64,000 nt of DNA. It comes from Gloeophyllum trabeum ATCC 11539 (lineage: Eukaryota; Basidiomycota; Agaricomycetes; Gloeophyllales; Gloeophyllaceae). The stretch covers positions 745,079 to 809,078 of the forward strand of contig NW_006920418.1 in assembly GCF_000344685.1 (NCBI RefSeq). The letters run 5' to 3'. Position 1 is the first letter of the stretch. Each line of letters opens with the position of its first letter. Of the stretch, positions 10,846 to 19,413 are shown piece by piece. The notes beneath the pieces were generated by a model, which was not told the origin of the DNA, ran no database searches, and saw only the letters and a program-made list of their open reading frames with translations. Position numbers and translations under genes: made by a program.

Positions 10846-12616
10846 ATGTTCTCGCAGCGCAGTCGACTCTACGCATCGCTGAAGAAGGTGCCCCGTTGCT
10901 GCAGGCACTACTCCGATGCAGCGCCGGCATACCACCCCAAAGTCAGAGGTCCTGCTGTCCCCAATCCCGCCATGTTCTCCTTCTGACCTGTTCAACGCAG
11001 TCTACCCGTTCCGAGTCTCGCCAGATGATGCGGTTAGAGACATGTCCATCGCTGCCGCGCTCCCCGTTATCGGTCATTATTTCTCATCCTTGGTGGCCCG
11101 CTGGTTCCCCGCCCTCGGATTCGAGCCCATAAAGCCGGCCCTCCTCCAGCCACTGTACGTCCCGGGGTGGATGATCGACGCAGAGGTCACAGGGAACGCT
11201 TGGGTCACCTATGGGGAGGATACCACACAGGTGCGCGGCTTGTTCGCAAAGTGCAACCCGGGATGGGCCTGACATTTCTCCGGGGTAGCGGACGATCACG
11301 GCCCACGCCGCGAACTCGTAGGTGGATGGAACCGTACGTGCCGCCTATTCTGACTACTGCTCGCGATATCTCATCGTAGATACCTACCAGGTACGTGTCA
11401 CGAGCTATCTTATTCTCCGTTGGTAACGCTGACATCCCCCGTCTGCAAGGCTTCTCCACTGAACCTCTCGCAAGGATCTGTCTGAACGACCCCAAGCTAT
11501 ACAGCCTCGAACCAGTACCATGGTCTCCAGAGTTGGAAACGCAATACGGCGTCAAGCCTCTCTGTTTACCGTTCACGCTTTCGCCTCTTGGCCTACTCGA
11601 TGCGATTCGACGTCTTTCATATCGGGACGCTACCATCCACGATCATTTCAGGTTCGATCCCAGCAGTGTCAGAGCCAACCTGGTTTGCATCTGTTCACCG
11701 GCAAATCACCCTTCTTGTGTTAATTTGCGATAGCTTGCAGCCTACCCCATCTTAATACCAGTATACCTCGGGAGATACGACTACGACCTGGGGACCGAGA
11801 AGATCTCAATCACCGTAATTCTAGAGGCGTCTCACCAACAAGTACGTACACCCTCTTAGCATCTTCCTTCACACCACACTTAGACTTACTTGCATCGCCA
11901 GGGTCGCGTCATCGCCGAGAACGCCCTCCCCGTCCTCTCCTCCTATATCAAGGCCCAAATGGGGACCAACATCCTCGCATCCCTCGGCCTCGCCGAGGGC
12001 GGCGAGTTCCTCGTGCACCGCGGCGATGCCGTACCCTTCTCGCGCATCGAGCTCCTGCTCTCGCCGCGCAACAACACGCGTCTCGTCAGCGACGTCAACA
12101 CGTGGGCGAACACGCTCGCGGACGCGCGCGGCTCGTTCGAGCGGCTCGCGCGGGTCGAGGAGGTGGCAAGGGTGGATATGGACGACCTAAGGGTGAGGGC
12201 GTATACGGACGAGGAGACGCTGGCGAACCGCAAGTGGATGGCGCTCGGTCTCGAGCAGACGGTTATGCAGGATATGCTGAATGTTAGTTTCCCGTGCATA
12301 TCTTCCCCCGCTCGATCCTGTCAAACTGAAATTGCTCGTGTGTTAGAAAATACGAGAAGGCGACGCAAGCGGCGCGCGGATCCTGCGCATCGGGATGGGT
12401 TCCCCGATCGCATCCCAGGACGGCCAGGAGGACGGTGCGAGTGGCTCGAGAGGGAGCGGGATGTCGAAGAAGGTCGGCCCGTTCGTGTTCGAGAACACGC
12501 CCGGAGACCAGTTCGAAAAGGCGCTGGAGGAAAAGTTAGACGAGCTCAAGCGCCGCAGGGAGGAGACCAAACCTGGCTGGCTGCAGGAACTGCATGCAAA
12601 GGAGCAGGAGTCGTAG
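10846..12616 (+). CDS. Predicted mitochondrial protein of unknown function
   Basis: I do not recognise the family. The N terminus from the ATG at 10846 (MFSQRSRLYASLKKVPRCCR) is basic, hydroxylated and free of acidic residues, like a mitochondrial presequence. After the first intron come YPFRVSPDDAVRDMSIAAAL, GWMIDAEVTGNAWVTYGED, FSTEPLARICLNDPKLYSLE, YLGRYDYDLGTEKISITVIL and GRVIAENALPVLSSYIKAQM. A charged C-terminal helix, EKALEEKLDELKRRREETK, ends the protein. No membrane segment stands out. The model needs a 29-nt exon (11289-11317) followed by an 11-nt microexon (11380-11390); together they give TITAHAANSYLPGFSTEP. The position of the first intron is the least certain part. Base composition rises to very GC-rich in 11890-12280. 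Confidence 0.75.
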
Positions 12617-13139
12617 CTGCTATATTCCACTACTTGACACTATTTGGCGTTTAAGGTGGACGGCGGGGCGGCATGAGCCTTTGGACCAATCAAAAATGGG
12701 GCCCAGCTATTGGGGTCCTTTGAGGACCACGTGGCCCTGCTTTTCCCTTTATAGCCAAGGTGGCCGATGCTTGTCAAGGGACTCAAGAGACAGACCTGAC
12801 TTTGCTTGGATCATGTGGTCTCAAGATGACAACAGCATACTCTAATGCCAGACCTTTTGATAACTTGTGTTTGAGAACCTAAGAGAGGAGTACTAGTGAG
12901 TGGACATCTCTCGGGACTTCAGGCCATCAAGTTGAATGCCAGTCGGATATTATTGCCGGAGCACGACTGCTTTTGCAAAATAGATATATATGATGCTGGT
13001 CAGAATGTCAAGTGCTCACTTACTACCATCTACGGTAGCGGGCTCTGCCATGCTCGCGCGGCCTTACAGCCTGATATATACTTAATATCATAGACATTGC
13101 ACCGATGACTTTTGAGACTCAAGAGTATGCACCTAAAAT
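12617..13139. other. Intergenic, no gene supported
   Basis: AT-richer DNA after the mitochondrial-type gene. Short open frames do not join into anything recognisable. A direct echo TTGGACC / TTTGAGGACC at 12680-12730 is the only local structure I noticed. Confidence 0.4.
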
Positions 13140-13890
13140 AGCGCGTGGGGTTAAGGTTTGTTCGACCTGCCCTATACTACCCACGAGGCAGGTTAGTATA
13201 TAAATCGCACCTACCGCAATCCTAGTTCCTTTGGACCCAGATCTCCTTTCGCTCACTCACTGCGACAGTCGACTGGAAGAGTGGTCCCCGGTATCCCGTT
13301 GGGTTTGTATTCTCTATCTTCCCCTAAAGGGAGCTCCTACTGACTTGATCGGTGGATTAGGAACCGTCTGGCCTCCCAGGAATGGGAGGTCGTCGTCTTC
13401 AAGCCGTTGAGGCTTGTGGATCCGGTCGTAGTGGAATTCCGCTGCGACTGTCAGAGGTGAGGTGCTTCCCCGACTGCTCATCCTGTCAAGGACATCTAAC
13501 CCGCGTATCATAATCTTTACTAGGTGCCGCGAAAGTGCGACATTCTTTGGAGCGCATATTGTGCTACACACATTGTGTGCGGCGGCCTGCGACCTATGTC
13601 GTTGTCCGTAGTAGACCTGTCCAGGTCATCCCCGGCAAATCAAATAACCCAGGCCCCTTAGTATCTGGTGAGTTTTCTCGTGCGCGGGAGGATAGGTAGG
13701 TGGAGGCTGATTGCTGTCCGCGTGTGTAGGAGAGCTTAGATGTCAACGTCTTCTATGTGTAGATGCTTCATGTATTCTGCGTCATGGAATTCAGCTCTTC
13801 ATTGATCGTGATGCAAAGCGTGCATGCCTAAGCGTGTGAGGATGGGAACGATATCCCTACAAGTGGATTAAACCTTGAGTTTAATGCATT
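13140..13890 (+). repeat. TATA-bearing dispersed repeat, copy A
   Basis: This copy shares a set of ordered blocks with copies near 17750-18440 and 18560-19205. The blocks are an ACGAGGC block followed by TATATAAA (13197), TTTCGCTCACTCACTGCGAC (13247), intron-like signals, AAATCAAATAACCCAGGC (13637), then TTAGATGTCAACGTCTTC (13737) and ATGCTTCATGTATTCTG (13764), and ACCTTGAGTTTA (13872). A frame read from 13358 to 13455 looks coding-like (EWEVVVFKPLRLVDPVVVEF) and ends at a GAGGTGAG donor, but there is no good start codon upstream. It may be a family of spliced transcripts or decayed small genes. Confidence 0.6.
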
Positions 13891-14660
13891 GATCGGGGAT
13901 ACGTACATGTGTCAATCTCTTGACCAATGATTACACTTGGAAAGATAGTAACTATATCCTTTGGGGTGTATTGAGGTTCGTTTGCCGTTCGGCTTTCCCT
14001 CTACCCTACACGCCCATCCTGGGAAACTGTTTTGGGAAGGTCGGCCTGGGAGCCGCCCGAGGCCCCGGTTTGATGTCGATTGGAGTCCAGTCGAACATTG
14101 CTGTGACATAAAAACAGCGGATCGATCTCAGCTCGCAAAATCATGATGTCGTGGGAGCTCAAATCCGAGGTCTCAGAAACACCACGCCGGAACGTCCAGC
14201 GGATTGGCAGTTTTTTTTCTTTTTCTTTTTTTTTCTTTTGCTTTTGGCTTTCATGATAGGAAAAGCAGATATATCTTTTGTGGGCTACACTATATACAAG
14301 GCACGACCAATGCTACAGTTATACTACTATAGCCTATATATACATACAACATTGATTATACCATGTAGCCTCGCCCTGCCACTGTTCCTGGCTGTAGACA
14401 ATGACCCCAGAATAGAATGGCTGCAACATACAAGAGAGCAGTTTAACAATCTGAAGGTGACATACACATGAGCGAACACATACCTTTCAACGCAACCCCC
14501 GGACTATTATCCACGGCCTCGGATCTGATATGACAGTACACTGTCAAACACGGGACACTTGGGAAATGCTGGTTATACACTCACGGGCCATTGCCGATAT
14601 ATGGCAGGTGGTTTGAGGCGTTGCGGTCGACGCGAAAGCTGCGCGAAAGAGGCGCTGATT
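13891..14660. other. Low-complexity and unassigned sequence
   Basis: Contains a T-rich tract at about 14211-14240 and several TATATA stretches (14290-14345). No gene is supported. Confidence 0.4.
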
Positions 14661-15966
14661 GCAGGCTCCTAGAACCATCCGTCTCGCGTCCTCGATCCTC
14701 TCTGCTAGGGCGTGTGTGAAGATGTTATCTAATATGGCTTATATAATGTAGTTTATTTATAGTTGTGTTTCCTGATTAAGCCGAACGGTGAGGATGAGGA
14801 CGCTATGAGACGGCTGGCCCAACTCGTCGTCCGAGGTTTTACCGGAATTATGTAAGGCGGCTAAGCGACTAACGACGCGTCGGTTTATTGACGTTCGTCG
14901 ACTGCCCGATTTGGATTTCGAGGTGGCTTTCTCGTCGCACCTCAGCCGCCCTTCGAGCATCTCCTCTGCTCGCCGCGCGTCGACGGGGACATGGACATTG
15001 TAGCTGTCAATAACAGAATATTGTATATCTGAATTGTTGACTGCATGTACTTCCAGTGAGCATGAGTAGGTACGGGAATCCCCCCACTTCAACAAAGAAA
15101 GCAGTGAACAGTTATTTACCACAATAGTGCGGCAGCTACTGTCTCTGTATTTTTATCAAAGTTAAAGTAGATTTATATACACAATCTTCAAAGGTCTGGG
15201 GTTACTTTGCATCGAGGAGCCTGGTACTTGCACTTTTCAATGTATATAGAATAATCTATTCATCGAAATACATCGAAAATACAGAGCAACAGCTACTCAT
15301 GCATTACTACCAAAACAGTGTTTTCTATTTAAAGATTAGATTGTATGCCCCGCCATCGACGCGCGGCGAGCAGAGGAGATGCTCGAAGGGCGGCTGAGGT
15401 GCGACGAGAAAGCCACCTCGAAATCCAAATCGGGCAGTCGACGAACGTCAATAACACTGGGTACATCACCCATATTGAGCATGCAGAAAACTGTGAAATT
15501 AACGGGTCAAAGGTCAAACTTTTTTCATGATTGTCCATTGCACAATCAGTGAACCGAATTAGAATAATACTACTTTTGAGTGTGCAAAAATCTGATTGTG
15601 ACACAGGATATGTTCTTTGTTCAGCACTATTCATTGAACTTTCATATGTTTTGCAAGGCAACACTATGAACAAAATTTGACCTTTGACCGGTTTCAGTCA
15701 CACTTTCTCAGTGGCTCAATATGGGAATTGCACCCAGTGTAAACCGACGCATCGTTAGTCGCTTAGCCGCCTTACATAATTCCGGTAAAACCTCGGACGA
15801 CGAGTTGGGCCAGCCGTCTCATAGTGTCCTCATCCTCACCGTTCGGCTTAATCAGGAAACACAACTATAAATAAACTACATTATATAAGCCATATTAGAT
15901 AACATCTTCACACACGCCCTAGCAGAGAGGATCGAGGACGCGAGACGGATGGTTCTAGGAGCCTGC
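14661..15966. repeat. Large inverted repeat (foldback) element
   Basis: Bases 14661-14987 are the near-exact reverse complement of 15347-15454 plus 15743-15966. The outer part begins GCAGGCTCCTAGAACC and the inner part holds CTCGCCGCGCGTCGACG. The right arm is split by a 285-bp insertion (15455-15739). A unique centre of about 360 bp lies between the arms. No transposase frame is visible, so this is either a non-autonomous foldback element or an inverted duplication of a gene fragment; a short minus-strand frame in the left arm (SRLAALHNSGKTSDDELG) is mirrored in the right arm. The outer right-arm sequence continues into the block duplicated across the first gap. Confidence 0.85.
15455..15739. 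mobile_element. 285-bp MITE with CACTGGGT ends and TAA target duplication
   Basis: The element starts CACTGGGTACATCACCCATA and its other end, read in reverse complement, is CACTGGGTGCAATTCCCATA, with terminal inverted repeats of roughly 35-50 bp. It is flanked by TAA on both sides (15452-15454 and 15740-15742). The left arm of the enclosing inverted repeat preserves the empty site with a single TAA. The CACTG start and 3-bp duplication fit CACTA-type (CMC superfamily) elements, though a 3-bp TWA site is also typical of PIF/Harbinger. It has no coding capacity. Confidence 0.85.
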
Positions 15967-16796
15967 GCTGATTGTGGCGAGACGGTGTGGTGGCAGAGGA
16001 AGACGACGGTGAAAACTTCGAGTTAACTCGCTCGGGATTTAAGCTCCGCTCAAATTCGGTCTCGCGCCGCCAGACGCGAAATCTGCTAAGTCCCTCCAAC
16101 CACTGTTTATCCTGCAGTCACCATTCGTCTGCCCTACAGGCTCCCATAATTAAATGCTAAAATGCTATTTACATTCTGTATCATGTAGCAGGCAATGTGC
16201 CACCAGTAGTAGTACAGCATTCACTGGATAATACAGGCAGTGACATCCTACCCAGGCATAGTATAATCTTGAGGTCATCGCCCGACCTCCGATGGACCTC
16301 CCAGCTAACGTCCCTGTGATGTCCCACCGGGAATCTGCAGACGAGCTCAGACGCGACACCTGTGACAGATCCTGATGGCCATGGACCGATCTGCCGGCCC
16401 AAAGGCTTAAAGGAGCTGGACTCAAGGTCTCGCGGACCTTTGAGGGAAACATCTGCGTGAGACTCAGGGCGGGAGATCCCTGTAACCTCAGGAAGGGTTG
16501 GGCGTGTACATGAGGTGGGTGGGTATATAAAGTCTGTCCACTGGTGTTCAGGGTTTCTTCGGGCCCTCACACCTCCCTTCGCTCACTCACTGCGACAGTC
16601 GACTGGAGGGGGGGTCCCCGGTGGTCCATCGGGTTTGTATCCTCCGCCTTCTACTGGAAGACGCTCCTACTGATTCGACCGGTGGACTAGACCCCGTTTT
16701 ACCGATCAAGCGCCTCAGCGACTGGTTGGTAGTAGCGTTCAAACTCCCACGGGTGATTTGAGCGCAAGGACAGTCGACTGCGCCGTAGCCCAGTCG
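15851..16796. repeat. Gap-flanking duplicate, first copy (946 bp)
   Basis: The block starts ATCAGGAAACACAAC and ends CGTAGCCCAGTCG directly at the N run. By eye it is identical to 17105-18050, at a constant offset of 1254. It includes a TATA box (GGGTATATAAAG near 16520) and the first half of a TATA-bearing repeat. Confidence 0.9.
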
Positions 16797-17104
16797 NNNN
16801 NNNNNNNNNNNNNNNNNNNNNNNNNNNNNNNNNNNNNNNNNNNNNNNNNNNNNNNNNNNNNNNNNNNNNNNNNNNNNNNNNNNNNNNNNNNNNNNNNNNN
16901 NNNNNNNNNNNNNNNNNNNNNNNNNNNNNNNNNNNNNNNNNNNNNNNNNNNNNNNNNNNNNNNNNNNNNNNNNNNNNNNNNNNNNNNNNNNNNNNNNNNN
17001 NNNNNNNNNNNNNNNNNNNNNNNNNNNNNNNNNNNNNNNNNNNNNNNNNNNNNNNNNNNNNNNNNNNNNNNNNNNNNNNNNNNNNNNNNNNNNNNNNNNN
17101 NNNN
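16797..17104. other. Assembly gap, 308 N
   Basis: Run of N between two copies of the same 946-bp sequence. The copies suggest overlapping contig ends that were scaffolded and not merged. Confidence 0.95.
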
Positions 17105-18050
17105 ATCAGGAAACACAACTATAAATAAACTACATTATATAAGCCATATTAGATAACATCTTCACACACGCCCTAGCAGAGAGGATCGAGGACGCGAGAC
17201 GGATGGTTCTAGGAGCCTGCGCTGATTGTGGCGAGACGGTGTGGTGGCAGAGGAAGACGACGGTGAAAACTTCGAGTTAACTCGCTCGGGATTTAAGCTC
17301 CGCTCAAATTCGGTCTCGCGCCGCCAGACGCGAAATCTGCTAAGTCCCTCCAACCACTGTTTATCCTGCAGTCACCATTCGTCTGCCCTACAGGCTCCCA
17401 TAATTAAATGCTAAAATGCTATTTACATTCTGTATCATGTAGCAGGCAATGTGCCACCAGTAGTAGTACAGCATTCACTGGATAATACAGGCAGTGACAT
17501 CCTACCCAGGCATAGTATAATCTTGAGGTCATCGCCCGACCTCCGATGGACCTCCCAGCTAACGTCCCTGTGATGTCCCACCGGGAATCTGCAGACGAGC
17601 TCAGACGCGACACCTGTGACAGATCCTGATGGCCATGGACCGATCTGCCGGCCCAAAGGCTTAAAGGAGCTGGACTCAAGGTCTCGCGGACCTTTGAGGG
17701 AAACATCTGCGTGAGACTCAGGGCGGGAGATCCCTGTAACCTCAGGAAGGGTTGGGCGTGTACATGAGGTGGGTGGGTATATAAAGTCTGTCCACTGGTG
17801 TTCAGGGTTTCTTCGGGCCCTCACACCTCCCTTCGCTCACTCACTGCGACAGTCGACTGGAGGGGGGGTCCCCGGTGGTCCATCGGGTTTGTATCCTCCG
17901 CCTTCTACTGGAAGACGCTCCTACTGATTCGACCGGTGGACTAGACCCCGTTTTACCGATCAAGCGCCTCAGCGACTGGTTGGTAGTAGCGTTCAAACTC
18001 CCACGGGTGATTTGAGCGCAAGGACAGTCGACTGCGCCGTAGCCCAGTCG
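17105..18050. repeat. Gap-flanking duplicate, second copy
   Basis: Same 946-bp sequence as 15851-16796; it begins exactly at the end of the N run and then continues into unique sequence at 18051. Confidence 0.9.
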
Positions 18051-18440
18051 GCTGATGGAGGTGAGTTCCCAACTGCTTCGATATCCAGCTAAGGGGATTG
18101 ACGTTGACCGTCGTACTGACAATATATGCAGATGTACCGGTCGAACGACCGTTGCATCTCGGCGGCATTCCGCACCCCCCAGCAAATCAAATAACCAAGG
18201 CCATCCCAGTATCTGGTGAGTTGCACTTTGCGGGACTGCGAAAGTCTAGAACTTGGAAGCTGATTGCTGTACGTGAGTGTAGGAGAGCTTAGATGTCAAC
18301 GTCTTCTGTGTGTAGATGCTTCATGTATTCTGCCTCATGGAATCCAGCTTTTCCAGCGATTGCTGTGTTGCGCGCCTGAGTATGTGAGGATATGAGCGGC
18401 ATCACTCACAGTCAATCAAACCTTGAGTTTACATGAACGA
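17752..18440 (+). repeat. TATA-bearing dispersed repeat, copy B
   Basis: Contains GGGTATATAAAG at about 17777, then CTTCGCTCACTCACTGCGAC (17831), an intron-like stretch starting GGTTTGTATCCTCCGCC and closing GGTGGACTAG, GATGGAGGTGAG, a CTGACAATATATGCAG acceptor-like end, AAATCAAATAACCAAGGC (18183), TTAGATGTCAACGTCTTC (18290) and ACCTTGAGTTTA (18420). Where copy A has an open frame, this copy reads DWLVVAFKLPRVI followed by a stop. Its first half is also present left of the gap. Confidence 0.6.
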
Positions 18441-18559
18441 CTAGGAAGCATGAGCTTGAGGGTACATCATACATGTCCATGTGGTATGCCGAGTGCCGAG
18501 TGCATAGTGCATGTAAGGAGGAGATAGCTTCCCATACTATGTGCGCTTCTGGGTACGTG

Positions 18560-19205
18560 AATGGAGGTTCCGAGCCTGCCATAATCTCCACGAGGCGAAC
18601 CAGTATATATAGCATGTTGCAGGATGTCGTGGACCTTTGGAACTCTCTCTTTCCGGTACGTACCCCCTGCAACTACACCTACGGAGTCAGCACTGATTAA
18701 TAGCGTTACCAGTTGCAGGATTGCGAGGGTTCCCACTGGACTACCGGTATGTACACCATATTATCGCCGCCACTCGGTGCTAAAACTCTGGATCAGCAGT
18801 TGCGTAGAACTCACCAGTTCCGCCGGCTGTGGTAGGTCAAGCACTGTGGTCCATCTCATAGCGACGCACCTCAGGGCTGACATGTTGGGGTCTCGGACGG
18901 TAAGCGGTATCGCTCCATATTGTAGTAAACTGTCGCTGATCTTCCCTCTGCTTCAGGTGGACAGACCATCCTCCGATCCGTGGCAACATATAGCTCCTCT
19001 AGTTCCCGAGGACTTCGGTCCTTGCCCGTAGCTAGGCGAGTTTCCTGAAAATCAAGTAACCCAGGCCAACATCTTGTAGGTCGCATATTCATAAGGAATT
19101 GGCTCTCTGACAGCTCCCCACGCATGTAGGAGCTTAGACGTCAACGTCTCCTCTGTCCGTAGATACCTCATGTATTTATGTCAGAGAATTCAGCTCTTTG
19201 AGTAA
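18560..19205 (+). repeat. TATA-bearing dispersed repeat, copy C
   Basis: The most diverged copy. It keeps CACGAGGCGAACCAGTATATA (18589-18608), AAATCAAGTAACCCAGGCC (19048), TTAGACGTCAACGTCTCC (19132) and the CTCATGTATTTATGTCAGAG block (19167). The central part differs from copies A and B. Confidence 0.5.
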
Positions 19206-19413
19206 CACTTCTGGTTATGCAGACGGGCATATATCGACGTGTGGAACAATTTCAACGGCATCACATCTGAGAGCAAGTGAGAAATGAAATATAATATATG
19301 TGCATGACAGGGGACAGAATTTGCCTGGTAACAATCGATACAGTAGTACATTCTGTGCCATTGGGTAATAGTATACATTGAGAGCAGCTTGTGATACCGA
19401 AGATGTGTACGCA

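Noticed and set aside
14211..14240. Poly-T tract as the tail of a retroelement
   Set aside because: No reverse transcriptase or element end is next to it; it is interrupted by C and looks like simple low complexity.
14757..15122. 121-codon minus-strand frame in the foldback element as a gene
   Set aside because: It crosses the inverted-repeat arm into the centre and its mirrored copy is broken; no family is recognised.
13140..19205. The TATA-bearing repeats as mating pheromone precursor genes
   Set aside because: Pheromone genes are short, multi-copy and TATA-driven, but I find no frame ending in a CAAX box and no STE3-type receptor nearby.
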